Assembly (NCBI GenBank): GCA_018350325.1
Contig: JAEVLN010000002.1
Coordinates: 4,881,456-4,945,455 of the forward strand
Direction: 5' to 3'
Source of the DNA: Globodera rostochiensis
Lineage: Eukaryota > Nematoda > Chromadorea > Rhabditida > Heteroderidae
DNA: 64,000 nucleotides
Shown here: positions 10,015 through 21,969 of the stretch, piece after piece
Position numbering within the stretch: position 1 is the first letter of the stretch
Layout of the letters: every line of letters begins with the position of its first letter
Notes under the pieces: model-generated
Databases searched by the model: none
What the model saw: the letters and a program-made list of their open reading frames with translations, nothing else
Told to the model about the DNA's origin: nothing
Position numbers and translations under genes: made by a program

Positions 10015-12240
10015 TTGGTTTACGGTTCGTTTAATCTATTTTTTGAGTTGTTTTTTCAATGAATATATTATTTTACATTTTATATGAATTGATTATTTTT
10101 TTATAAATTTTATAAAAGATTCACACTGCTGTGAGGGAAGAGTCAAGGCCTTTCACCATCCCAATTTATAATAATTTCAATAAAAATGAATTGACATTTC
10201 AGTATTAGATTATAGTTGTAAACAATATTTCTAAAATTATCAATTAGTAAAATATTGCAAAGCGTACTATAATAAACTTTATTAATAGGGTGTCTATGTT
10301 AGTTTATGCGAAATTATTAGCTCCTTTTAGGGTGAACTTGCACAAATTTATTTCATTTTTCGTATAGTTGGCCTGTCTCCGAGCAAGAATTTTTAAAGGT
10401 CTTGCTTGTCTTATTCAATAAGTTTATAAAGCAAGAATTTTGGTGATTAATTTTAGCAAAATTTTTTTATTTATTTTATATGGATTATGATGTTATCTTT
10501 TGCATGAAAAATTTGGCAAAAAGTTTTTGTAATATTTATTTTTTATTTTAATCAAGTTTATGTTTCACAAACTTTATTAACTAAGGTATTCTGATTAAGT
10601 CACATCCTAACTTAATAAAATTATTTTATGCCTTGTACATTTAAATTGGTTATGATTAATTTTGTTTATGCCGTGTCAAGTCATTGTTAAATGATAAAAT
10701 TAAATTTATTTTTATTTCATAAAAATTAAAATTCAATATATTGACAAATTTAAAAACCACTTTATTATTTATATTCAATCAACAACCTTTTTTGTCATAG
10801 TTTTGTTTATATATATTCCTTTAATAATTTTACTTTTGGTTTAAATTATTGCGGAATATTTAAGATACAATAATGGACATAATTGTTTTGACATTGAAAG
10901 TTGATGCTCACCTTTTTGCCTGCTCTCCAAAAAGCCTTTTATAGACATATAAAATTTAACTACTTACTTTTAAAAATTAATTAGGCAAAGCCTTACAATT
11001 GTTGCAGTAGATGAGCTGTCAATTGTAATTTAAAAATATTTATATAAGCTGTTGATTTTTTTAATTAAGACTGTGAATTGTAATGCAATTAATGAAGTAT
11101 TTTGTAAAAATTTAATAAATTTTATTTATTTAAAATTTTGGTTTTAAATTAAATTGTTCATAACTTTTTTGCGTAGTAATTAAAAATTTATTTATTAATT
11201 TACTCAAATTTCAATATAGAATTACACAAGTTAAGGCGCAAAGTGTGCGGGAATCTTGTTGTATATTCTTCAATGAGCATCTGCATATTGGCAAAAAATA
11301 GCCAACGAATTTTATTTTATTCTTATAAGTTGTATTATACATGCGTATAACGACTAGTTTAATGATTTTATACATTTTTTGTTATTGATGACAATAAATA
11401 TAGTTAGTTTTTAATCATCTTCTGTTACCATTTAAAAAAAAATTTTGTAGGTAATATGACTTTATAATACAAATAATCTTGAAGAATATGATTCTTTTAT
11501 TCTCATATATATTCCGATTTTGATATTCTAAGTGTATTTTTTCAATATCACAAATTAAATTAGGTATTAATCTTTATTATGAAAGAGCATTATTACATAT
11601 TGTATTAAAATTCAGTGTTTTACTTTATATGCCACACTATTTATGTTTTAACAATTTTTACAAAGGGCTTCTTTTTTATTTTTTAAGAACTTAAATGGAG
11701 ATGAGAAGGGGGAGGTTGGGCCAAAGGAAAAATTTTTAAAATCCAAATAATAGCTTTAAACGTGAATTGCGTGAACGCCGATGCCTAATTTTGGTGCAAA
11801 ATCTAGGGCCGAACAAAATAAGTTAGGATTTAATTTTTTGATTATTTACAGTAAGTAAGAAATAACTAAATTAAATTTTGCTAACTATTTTTGTCTCAAT
11901 GCTTTATTTTTCTGACTTATCGCTTGGATTTTTTTATTTTTTTATTACACATTGTAATTTAGTTATCTCACAAAAATAATATTGAAATCATGTTGTGTTC
12001 AGAGTGTATAGTGCGTTTCACTTGTTTTTATTTGTACTTAAAACTTATTCCAGGTGCAAATAAATTAATTAAAATAATGCATGTGTAACACAGCTTTGTT
12101 ATACAGTTATTCGAAAAATTTAATAAGTAATAATCATAGTTGAATTTATTAAACCCCATTTGAAAAAAGTCATTGATTAAAAACGATATACAATTTAAAA
12201 ATTAAATTGTTTGTTTGTTAATTGTGCTAATTTCCAGTGT
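10015..12240. other. AT-rich stretch, no gene seen
   Basis: No supported feature on either strand. 11,230-12,160 is shared with 41,090-41,960 at moderate identity with many indels and no preserved frame. The remainder is unique to block A. Confidence 0.6.
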
Positions 12241-12243
12241 ATC

Positions 12244-12660
12244 TCAAAAATATTGTTGGACCTCTAAATTTGGGTTTTCAATTTCTGAATCAGTCACAAA
12301 ATTTTGAAATTCATCCTCGTGGTTGTTTTAAACCCAGTTAATATCATCTGGTGGGTCTTGTTCCTGATTTTTAGGACTCATATTCGGGTGACTGGATGAG
12401 ACAGTTTTGGTTTTCGTTTATTACTTTTTAAATTTATCGGCTGACATAGACAGACTTATGAGTTTTTTTTTCAATTTTATATTTTTTGATATTTATCAGT
12501 TTACATCCACGTCTTCAACCATTTTACTTCATTTCAATTCTTCCTTTTGTAGTTTTTCTAATTTATTCCTGTTTTCTTCTCTCATTCGGCTTTTCTGTTC
12601 CTTTTCCGAATTACTTGTTGATATTTCCTTGATTTCTTAGTTAAATAGTCGGGGATTCTG
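12244..12660 (-). pseudogene. Degraded charged protein-coding sequence, family unknown
   Basis: Minus strand, in several frames. An upstream part (about 12,560-12,660) reads KIDRIPDYLTKKSRKYQQ and then a basic run, ends at TGA, and resumes one frame over as MREENRNKLEKLQ. A downstream part (12,247-12,381) is 45 codons from ATG with one internal TAA, acidic, with DDINWV and EDEFQNFVTDSEIENPN. Codon texture is protein-like, unlike the flanks. It may be gag-like or another relic. Block B has an unrelated sequence at the same site. Confidence 0.4.
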
Positions 12661-12744
12661 TCAATCTTAAACTTTTTTTTCTTCTGCTTATAGATCTATT
12701 ATTGGGAATTGAAATTCCGAAATAAAAATTTATCGTATTATGTT

Positions 12745-14140
12745 TGTAAAATATTTAAATTTTATTTAATTTTTATTAAAATAATTGATAATTGTTGTTG
12801 AATCAGTCGGAGATAGTTTTATTAATATTTTTAAACTTGTTTAGCTTCGATTAAAAGGTTCTAATTCGTTTTATGAAGTGACAATGCTTGTAAATTAGAT
12901 TAATTTTTAAGAAATGCAATATCGCTGCAAAAATTGCCTCTCAAAAACAATTTTTTATTTCTTGCTTTTGTTTCTTTTGGCTTTTCTTTCAATCGCTTTG
13001 AATCGGATATTGCGGTAAATTAATATGATCAGGGCTATAATTTCTGCAACTACAGAACTTTGATTAGTGCGACAGGTCAAATTTAATTCTGCTCTTCTAA
13101 TACATTGAACCATGTCTTAACATAAATTTTGAGAACTTCAAGAAATAAAATTTTTTTTATAAGCCCCTATTTTAATTTAAGTCATTATAAAGTTTTCAAC
13201 GTTTTATATATCAGCTTAACATAAGATAGGAGGAGGCTTTGTGCATTTAATAAACTGTTAAATTTTAATTACCATTTTCATCTTAGATCCATTTTGTATG
13301 TATCGACATGATATTTTCTGCCCGTTTGTAAATAACATTGCAAATTACATGTCCACTAAAAAGTGACCTGTAAATTTTATAAAAGATTTGGTGACATTAT
13401 TATAGATTTTATCTTGATTCTTATGTTCGATGTTTAGAAACTTGATAAAATGCGTTGTCCGTTGTACTTTGGCTGGCTTTGGTTGTTTTTATAATGAAAA
13501 TAAAGTAAATAAATAAATTTAACAATTATACTAATTATATCTTTTTCTTCTTCTCGTCGAATTATGTATTTTTTAAAATTATAGTATGTTTTTAAGTAAT
13601 ATTCTTATACCTTTTTTTGGTAAACTTGTTAATTTGAGAGTCTGTGAATTTTGAGATATATTAAATTAACTCATTAAATTATAATTTTTTTTTAATAAGA
13701 AGCTGCTATTAGTCGTAATCTTAATAAATAAATCTCAGTTTTAAATTATGTTTTTCAATTTTTAAAAACATTTTCTTAGTGTCGCATGTTTTTTTAAAAT
13801 TCAGAATCAACGAACTTTAGTCCCTGATACAATCGACAGAACTAATGCAAAAAAATATTATCAATTATTGTAAAATAAATCTTATTATAAATTTTTAAAT
13901 TTCAAAATCTTTGTTTTATATTTAATAAATATTGATCGTTTTTTAAAATTAAATTTATGATGAGTAACGTTATATTTTACCATTCATTTAACTTTATGAA
14001 GTTTGAACCATTTAAAATTTCAAAAGATTTCTGTTTAATTTTAAACTTTATTTCCATGTTGAAGATCGAATGTTCTTGGGTGACAAAATTATTAATATTT
14101 TCAAATTCAGGATTTAGTAGGGTACTATTTTTTCATTTAT
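12745..14140. other. Non-coding, conserved with 42,430-44,080
   Basis: A collinear shared segment without a preserved open frame. Similarity stops close to 14,130/44,080, where block A has the chromodomain pseudogene and block B a 3.2-kb unrelated segment. Confidence 0.6.
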
Positions 14141-14164
14141 TGTTTTTATTTGGAGTTAAAAAGG

Positions 14165-14603
14165 TTACAAAAACAACAGAATTGCTTCGAGTCTTGGCAA
14201 ATTTCAGAGCTCAATGCTCAACTCATTCAAGTTTGGACCCCGTGGCAGAACTCACCGTGCCAATCTAAGAAATACGCCCGGCGGTCTCCCCTGGCAAAAA
14301 CAGCAAGAATGTGCTCAACAACGTATTGGTCGTCACCGTTCGGAGTCACGTTGGGCCGCGGTCTCACAGAGGTGGACGGCAATTTCAGCTTAAGCAAAAA
14401 GAGAGCGAAAAATCTGATGCCCAGGCGAGTAAACTCACAAAAGTTTTCCGGCGATTGTAGTGCTTTGTCTGTCGCCGTCGTCGTTTTCCGTAGCCTTTAT
14501 TGACCACTGAAGATGAACAAGGTTCATCGGCGGAACGTAATAACGATTTTGGGGTTGAATGAGCCAAAGCCGAGGCACCGTACAGGCGCCCATAGGGCGG
14601 TTT
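14165..14603 (-). pseudogene. Chromodomain protein pseudogene, two exons
   Basis: Exon 1 (14,439-14,603, 55 codons) ends in a basic tail (KRRRRQTKHYNRRKTF) at a GTGAGT donor. A 50-bp intron ends TTGCTTAAG. Exon 2 (14,388 down) continues in phase and encodes QYVVEHILAVF then YFLDWHGEF, the chromodomain signature of aromatic-cage strands (Y and W). At the expected T-W turn a one-base loss gives TGA (14,227). In the shifted frame the C-terminal helix NLPRLEAIL follows, to TAA at 14,165. The chromodomain could belong to an HP1/CBX-like protein or a chromodomain retroelement. The first nine codons recur at 47,238-47,417. Confidence 0.7.
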
Positions 14604-14609
14604 CTTTAA

Positions 14610-16850
14610 ATTAGTATTTTTAAGGTTTTTTATTTTATGATAAAAATCAAATATGATCTGATTTTAAAAATAACATTTACCTATTCTTTTTTTTGCGTTT
14701 ATTTTATTTACTGATTTTAAATTTGTTTTTCTTTTAATTAATATTTCAACCTTTTTCAAGCTTGCATATTTTTCCAATTTTCTAATGTTAATTCAAATAA
14801 TAGCTTTAATTAAACGAAATATAATGTTTGCTCCAATGGTTGGTTATTTATTAGGGTAAACGCTATTTTAAAATATTGTAATGTTCTCCGGCAATTCATC
14901 CTTTTTTTGTCTAAAATTTATTTTATTTTTAGTCAGGAAAATTGCTGGCACATTTTTTCATCTGCTCCTTTAATAAATGCATCTCACCTTAATAAAATTA
15001 ATCGACATTTTAAATTGGTACATTTAACGAGTTTTTCATCATCAGATATTAAAATATTTTTATTGATTTAAAGTATCATTTAGCAAAAGTTGATATAATT
15101 CAAGTTAGTTGTTTGAACTAAATAACAGAGAGTAATAATTAAATCTATTCTTTAATGTTCTTGAATTCGAAAATTTACTTCTGAATTTTAAGACGGGCAA
15201 TATCAAGCATTCTGAATTTTCCTTTTTAATGTTATTAATTGAATAATTCAAAATTATTTTTGAATTTCGGTAGTTCGTTCAGAAGATAAATTAAATGTTC
15301 AGAAGATCACAATGTCTCAGACTTGTCAAGATCCTACTAAGTTTTACCGTATCAAGACTGTATATGTTTTTAAACCAAACATAAAATAATGCATTATTAT
15401 AATAAAATCATTATGATAAGTGTTTCCAAACTTTTTCTTTTGTTTAACATTTCTCTTTATGCTGGTAATGTGATTTTTTTTAAATTTATTTTTTTGTTTT
15501 TCAATCACCAAATACAAAAATGAATGGAATTTAATTGTAAAAAAGAGTTCACTTATAGTTAGTGAAGAAATTTTTATTTATGCTTTAAAGCGGTTTCATC
15601 AGATTTACAACAAAATATATATTATTTAAATGTTTTGGTTTTATTGAAAGGTTATATAGCGCTCCTTAATTAAATATTTTATTTTAATCTCATCTTATTT
15701 GTGTTGGTGGCCCAGTATGTGTATTGGCGCTCGGTTCTTTGTGTTCTTTGAACTCATTTTTAAATAATATTATTTTTATTTTATAAATGCTTTTCACTGG
15801 TCGACGGTTATTTATACTTTGTTTATAATTAATGCTTTAATTTTATTAGAATTAGGCATTATTTTTAGATTATTTAAATTTTGTTATTAAAGTAAAAAAT
15901 AAAGTTAAAATTTTAGAATGAAATTTACTATTGATATTTATTTTTGCTTTTATAGTTATAATATAAATTACCGGCAAAAGCAGACGATTATCTCTCACAG
16001 AATTTGTTGGCATAACCCGAAGAAAGGCTCCACTGCCACAGCGCAGAAATATGCAATTTTATTTGTGCTTTTTAGGCAACCCATGATGATAATTATATTC
16101 TTTTTTACTCGTTTTATTTTTAAGATGGGTTTATTATTCAAAATGCTACCTTTTTTAAATTGTTTTATTAAATTATATATAAATATTTGTGCAGTTTTTT
16201 TTATTGCAGCGGTGATTCTGTAGTATTTAAATTAGTTTTTTTATTGCATCGGTGATTCTGTAGTATTAAATTAGTCTGTTTTAAACAAAATTCAGCAATT
16301 AATCAATATGTTTTATCTTGTATTAAAAATACTGTGGATTCCATAGTCAAACAAAAGTTTTAATTTTTTTTTAACATTTGTTAATAAATTAATTGTCAGC
16401 GCCCAGCACTTTTGATCAAGTTCTCCCTCTGTAAAGGGACCTAGAACATACAAAAAAGAAAAATAAAAAATATAAAAAACCTATCAAAAATATTTTTCGG
16501 GGTTGGGGGTCGGGGTTGAAGAAATTTCATAAAATTTTTTTTTCATAAAAATTTCAGCACTTTCTTCATTAAGCAAGCATAAACTATAATTTTATTTCTA
16601 AATCCGTTCATCAATTAAAAAATCTAGAGTGAAGTTTAAATAAATGTATTTTTAAGTTTTTCTAAATAACTTTTTGTTATGACTGATTAAAAATAAATTA
16701 ATGAAAGATATATCTCGAGTAAATTTTAAATTTTTTTTACTAATCTTTCATTCTTTAAGCTTAATTTTTATATATAGTTACAACGTTTGTAAGTATTATT
16801 TAAAAAATATTTTAAGTGTTGCATTTTGCTTTAACCGATTTACTAATATA
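14610..16850. other. Non-coding, shared with 47,640-50,110
   Basis: AT-rich DNA collinear with block B, except that B carries an 0.85-kb insertion at 48,150-49,000. No frame is preserved between copies. A small GC-richer spot at 16,010-16,060 is open on the plus strand (NPKKGSTATAQKYA) but is absent from B. Confidence 0.55.
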
Positions 16851-16857
16851 TTCAAAC

Positions 16858-16985
16858 TTCCATTCGCCAATTCATAATGTTGGTTTCGGAATTTTCCAAT
16901 TCGACATTCTCTGCTTCCAGATGAAAAGTGCTCGTCACTTTGTTTCGAGGTTAAACGCGTCCGAAAGGCGTGTTGAAGGTTTTTT
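16858..16985 (-). pseudogene. Exon-like fragment, paralogue of 50,135-50,250, with stop
   Basis: Minus strand, flanked by an acceptor-like TTCAG and a donor-like GTTTGA, 128 nt. It encodes KTFNTPFGRV, then an in-frame TAA (16,951) where block B has CAA, then PRNKVTSTFHLEAENVELE and NWRME. Compared with B it is longer by exactly 12 nt, an indel that keeps the frame. Both splice-like borders are shared. The family is not recognised. Confidence 0.4.
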
Positions 16986-17601
16986 CTGAACGGTTGCTGA
17001 ATTCTTTTAATTTTTTTAATGAAGCAAATTTTAGATTTGGAATTGCTACTTGAAAAGATTGGTTAATATTTTATCTTTTCTGATTTTAGAATCGTATATC
17101 AAATGTTTGCACTTATTAGATGATTTTTTGTTTTTTAACTAGATTTTTGAAAAGTTAAATGTTAATCACATTCTGACATTCATCATTAAGAAGAGCTTTT
17201 TTTATTGTTTATTAGCGACGACACAAGTTGATATTAATTAAATGGCCTTAATCTATGAATATTTTATATAGATTTAAACACACGATTTGTTTTTTTTAAC
17301 ATTTGATAGCATATAACAATTAAGACGCGTTGCATTTCTGAAAAGCACCTATGTCTTTACGATGCTATCAGTTGTTTATTTTAGTGGATTTTTTAAAACG
17401 CTTTTTTTAATTTACTTTTTAGAAAATTAATTGAAATAGGTTTGCATAGATTTACACGTATTTTTTAATCATATTCCCCAAATATGTGACAACGTTGCCT
17501 TTACCTTATTTAATAAATTCAGTTTTTAATGTCATAGTGCGTGTTCGCGATATTTGGTGATCTGTCCCGGTTTAAAATAATTAGAAATATTTTTTTATTA
17601 T

Positions 17602-17712
17602 TTAATTTGTTAAAACTGTACAATTCTCCGTTCTTTGTCCTCGGCCGACTTCGGTCCCCAAATGCCATTGCAGAGCTTCCGGGTCGGGCGTTTGCAAATT
17701 GCTAATAAATAA
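17602..17712 (-). CDS. Exon-like fragment ending in a stop, family unknown
   Basis: The minus strand is open from about 17,712 to TAA at 17,602, GC-rich in its middle, and reads QTPDPEALQWHLGTEVGRGQ then RTENCTVLTN. An acceptor-like TTTATTAG lies at the upstream edge. Block B lacks it (52,590 joins directly to the flanking DNA). Not recognised. Confidence 0.3.
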   Translation of the reverse strand, partial: LFISNLQTPDPEALQWHLGTEVGRGQRTENCTVLTN

Positions 17713-17799
17713 TCACTTTAAAAATTTTATTTTGATTAGTCGAGTATACGGCAATTTCTTTGGCCAGCATTCCAATAGCTAAACTTTTTTCCCCTATTA

Positions 17800-17955
17800 T
17801 TGCTTGCGTTCATTTGGCTACAAAACAAAAGAATAGAATGAGAGATAGCAAATTTATGCCCATACTCATTTTTTGTTTCTCTGATGCTGTGCGCTTTATG
17901 AGTCTGCGCTCACTATGGCAATCAATAAAATGTGATGTCGGGCGTCATTATCAAT
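17800..17955. other. Conserved island shared with 52,845-52,995
   Basis: Two words are nearly unchanged between blocks A and B, while the neighbouring DNA has many indels: TTGCGTTCATTTGGC plus ACAAAACAAAAGAATAGAAT, and GCTGTGCGCTTTATGAGTCT plus GCGCTCACTATGGCAATC. B has an expanded GA run between them. No splice-like coding model fits. It could be a promoter-like or other functional non-coding site. Confidence 0.35.
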
Positions 17956-18021
17956 TTTTTGTTGCAAAGATTTGCTGGGGCCCATTTTTACTCCAATTAA
18001 TTTAGTTATATGATTTAATGT

Positions 18022-18160
18022 CCAGGCCGGGATCGAAATCCCGTACGGGATCGGTCGGGATTATCCCGGTGTTTGGAATTCTGATCTTGGTCCGGCTTTT
18101 GAAAAATCGTAATCTCGATCCCTGTTTTTGAAAAATTGAAATCTCGAATGGGAACCGTCA
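18022..18160. repeat. Palindrome-rich CGGGAT repeat, possible element end
   Basis: Begins CAGGCCGGGATCGAAATC and reiterates CGGGAT/ATCCCG and AATC(T/C)CGA words. This resembles the start of the hAT-type elements here (CAGG plus a sub-terminal GC array). No second terminus or target duplication is visible. Confidence 0.4.
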
Positions 18161-18199
18161 TGGAGAAAAATCCAGCGGCAATTCGTTTTTATAAAATTC

Positions 18200-20095
18200 A
18201 TGAAAAAAGGCATTTTCAAAAATTATATTACCAGAATTTTTGTTTTACTATTTTTGGTTTGCCACCCATTTTTAAAAAATAAAACTAGTTAAGAAAAAAG
18301 AAGTTTCAGGGTAACAAGAACCCAAATATTGTAGGGTTGGCATTTACAATATATACACCCAAAATGACTGAATACGTACCTTATTTCAAACAATTGTTCG
18401 AATTTCCAAAAATCAATTCAGTTTAAATTCATAAAAACGATTTACTTGTTTTTTGTTGTATTTTGTGCTGCTTTAAGATTCCTTGGCTAGGAGACTTTTC
18501 GCATTTTCGTTTCATTAAACATAAAAATATCGATTTGATACAAACATCACTCTCGAGACAACCCGAACTCGAGATGTTATTTTTGTATTAGTTTTATTTG
18601 ATATTTGATGCTAATCTATTTTTAAATGCAAACAACATACGAAATATTCTTGCATTGTTGTGTTAAAATTGACAATTAAAATTTTATAAATATGTTAACT
18701 GCATCAAAACGGTTTTGAAAATGATAATTAAATGAAAATAAAAAGGTTCGTCAAATTATGAAAACGAAATCATAAAAAAATAATGGAAAAACAGATCTAA
18801 CTATAAATATAAAAAATACTAAATAAAATAAGATTTGCAAATTTAAAAACTAAAAGAATCATTTTCTACTTGAAAGTGCCAATTTGTAAATTAAATTATA
18901 CAATATTCTAATCTTTCATCCATTATGAGTCTGCACCGAAAATAATGAACACAAAAAAAAAGTTTAGAATTAAAAATGCAGTAAAGTTTAGTTATAATTA
19001 CAACGGACTATTTAAATTTTAACATTAAAGCAAGCAAGATTAAGTGGCGTTAAATAAAGCGATAAAAGTTGGTTATAGTAAAGATTAATTAACAAACTCT
19101 AGTCGATCTAAAGGATTTCCTGCGAATTGAATCAAAATTAATGAAATTAATAAAAAATTTGTTCCGTTGAGCTAGATATCCTTTCAAAAAATTTATTTTA
19201 AAAATCACTATAAAACATTCTTTCTGTATTCCAGCTTCAATTTATCAAAATATTCTAAAATTTTTTAAAATAATGCTATCATTAACTCCCAAACACATTT
19301 TTCCAAATGGCTTAATATTTATAATGTTCTACCCAAATATAAACAACACTCAAAGCAAATAATGTTAAGTCAAAACAAATAAATTAATAAAAAAAGTGGT
19401 AATTATATAAATATTAAATTTTAATGTTATTTTTAATATAATATTTTTATGCAAATGTGTTTCCGGGAGTAGACAACGAGATTGGCCGCCACCGAGTGCA
19501 GGTTATAGAAAGAAAGATAGGAGAAAAACGTAGATAAGGTAAGTGCTGCGCTTTTGCTACAATCTCTGCGATCTCAAAGACAGAAAAATAAACGGCCTAT
19601 TTCTATTGCTTGAGGACGATAAATCTTTTAATGTTTAAACAAAATATTGTATGTGATAAAAAAACAACATTGATTTTAAGAGAAAATTTGTAATAAACAA
19701 AAATTGATTTATGTTCAAAAGTAATTGCTTCGGTTCTCTTCAGATTTTAAATACTATATCCGCGCCATAGCATTCATTAAAGATAAAATAATTTTTAACG
19801 AACAAAGATTTTTCATATCATCTTTGAAAAGTTTGAAAGATTTACTTCCCTGGTTTGTTCATTAAAAAGTTTAACAATAATAAGCCAAATGTGTGTTTAA
19901 TCACCATAAAAATATTCATAGATTAAAAGTCAATTTAAGTAATAATATAACATATTTCTGAGAAAACATTTCAGGGCGTTGTGTTTGATTCTGTACTAAA
20001 AAATAATAAATATTAAATTAAACTGTTTTAACATTAATAAAATAAATTTTCGATAAACTACAAGGAACAGAAAAATATTTTTTAAATTTTAACTG
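18200..20095. other. A-rich non-coding stretch
   Basis: The plus strand turns from T-rich to A-rich near 18.2 kb. Collinear with 54,300-55,815. No supported gene on either strand. Confidence 0.55.
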
Positions 20096-20099
20096 AAGC

Positions 20100-20520
20100 A
20101 ATTGGACTGCTTATATAGCAGTGATGTCTTCCGTGTCACGGAAATACGGAATCATGGAATGCCAAAAAATTGGGATTACGTAATGCCAACAAATACGGAA
20201 ACGAGCGTCCATCGTTCAAATAGTTTTCTCCGTAAACGGTCGTCATGTTTTGGTAAAATTTGTTCTGAAAATGGTCCAAACCCACAGATTTTTCCCCAAC
20301 ATTCGTTTGCGGAGGAAGCTAAATTCGCTTCGAAATTTACTCTTTTTTTGCTATGGACATTTTTTTGGATGCCGGAATTCGAGATGCCATTTCGGATATT
20401 TTATCACCGATTACATTCCTGGTCGGAAGTGGTCGATAGGCGCCGTCAAGTTTTTTTTAATATTTTAACGATATTTGTTAAGAAAATTCAAAAACAAGCG
20501 CAATATTAAAAAGTTGCCGA
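20100..20520. repeat. Element-like repeat with CGGAA array and GC hairpin
   Basis: Starts CAGTGATGTCTTCCGTGTCA at about 20,119, followed by a CACGGAAATACGGAATC array, then a reverse copy of the dispersed body (AATTTAGCTTCC, GGTCCAAACC) and the hairpin remnant at 20,431 (GGTCGATAGGCGCCG). The same structure sits at 55,815-56,290, so insertion predates the A/B duplication. Open frames across it are repeat translation, not genes. Confidence 0.55.
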
Positions 20521-20621
20521 TCTGTCACCAAAATTTTAAATCGAGTCAAGTAAGGGCCCACCACCAGAAAAAAAATTTTACATCAAAATAATAAAAAATA
20601 TATAATACAAGAATTAAAAAT

Positions 20622-21955
20622 GTTAAGACGATTTGTCCTGGGCCGATTCGTTCCCTTTTATTAAAAATGGCGAAAAACTCGTTCTAAACTTAGATTTTAT
20701 ACACAAAAGCTTATTCTTGGGGTGATTTTTACGTAAAATCTGGTGCATTTTTATCATTTCAAAGACAAATGTGAATTTAAGAGAAATTTTTAATTAATCT
20801 TACAATTATGCGCGCCGGTTGATGATCAATGCTTCGTACGATATTTAGTCATCCGGCTTCCAATTATTTTTTTAAACGACAATTAATTAAAATTAAATAA
20901 AATCAAATAGTATGTATTAAAAAATTTAACAGCATGAAAGGGTTGTAACTCAAGTATGGGAAAAGTTGAAAGTTGACTGTCTTCGGCCTTGATCGCGTAC
21001 AAATGAAAGAATACAGTTTGCTTTAATTGTCTTTCTTTATCATGTAATCATTATATTTGTGTGGTTGTTAGCTAGAACCCACCTTTTTTAAATCTTTGCC
21101 TTTAAATTTTAAGCAATACAAATAAGGTCTTTTCTTTGTTTTTATTTTTCTATTATTATTTCAACGCGAAGTAATGAATTTTAATGTTAACGTTTTTTTT
21201 CGCTGGTGTAAAAAGCTCCTATAAATATTTCCCTGGCTCGATTTGATCCTAATCATTCACGTTGTAAATATTTAAACGAGTTGTTAAATTTTAAGTCAAA
21301 GGCAAAATTTTAATAGTTAATACGATAACAATTTTTTTTTAGTTAACTCAAAATGCAGGATATTGATATCTTTAATGACCAATTTTTATTTTTTTTGTAC
21401 ATTTTTCCTTTACACGGCTATTATTTATCACATAAATTATTTCCATTAAAACATTTATTGTTCGCAAGAAATAGAATTGGGGCTTTATTTGACTCTCTGT
21501 TTTTAAGATCGGATTAAACTGCCTTTAATAAAAATATTTAAAAAAATCGCCGCAACCTTTGGCATGGTTAGCAATTTTTATTTAGAAATTGTTTTTTTAA
21601 TTTCTTCTTTATCATTTTTAAATAATAATATTTAAACTTTTTGTTTTAAATCAAATTGATAAATTGTTTGCGCTGTAATTAAAAAAGGTGTTTCTATCTA
21701 ATAAATAAATTATAATTTTGTCAAACTATTAATTATTTTATCACAAACGGCCACCATGAAGCTGACTTCGCCAAAGAATGTATGATGTTGTTGCACATGG
21801 TTGGACCACGTTTTGGCGAATCAGTTCCTTTACCTGTCGTTTGAATTTTTTGTATATAAGCTTTTTATTTAAGTTTATTTTTTTTCTCGTTTATTTTTAG
21901 GGTTTACAAATTTTGTTTTTATTTTTTGTGCTTATTTTAGTTATGTACGAGCGTT
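20622..21955. other. Spacer between blocks A and B, no gene seen
   Basis: T-rich DNA with no counterpart elsewhere in the window. No supported feature. Confidence 0.5.
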
Positions 21956-21969
21956 TGGCTGCCGCTTCG

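Larger units (their letters stand above)
1..20621. repeat. Duplication block A (left copy)
   Basis: This stretch matches 24,161-56,343 in the same orientation. Collinear anchors by eye: 1-1,090 with 24,161-25,150; 5,340-6,610 with 32,020-33,300; 11,230-12,160 with 41,090-41,960; 12,745-14,130 with 42,430-44,080; 14,550-17,280 with 47,280-50,520; 17,700-20,621 with 52,590-56,343. Homology stops at the same place in both copies, just after an AATTAAAAATGTT run. The left end lies outside the window. Divergence is uneven: the first 600 bp are nearly identical, and later parts differ by many substitutions and indels. Confidence 0.9.

Noticed and set aside
14150..14503. 117-codon plus-strand frame
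   Set aside because: Shadow of the minus-strand chromodomain pseudogene, which has a recognisable domain and intron.
20102..20509. 135-codon frame (and its copy at 55,817-56,158)
   Set aside because: Spans the CGGAA array and the hairpin repeat; the two copies diverge by frame-changing indels near the end.
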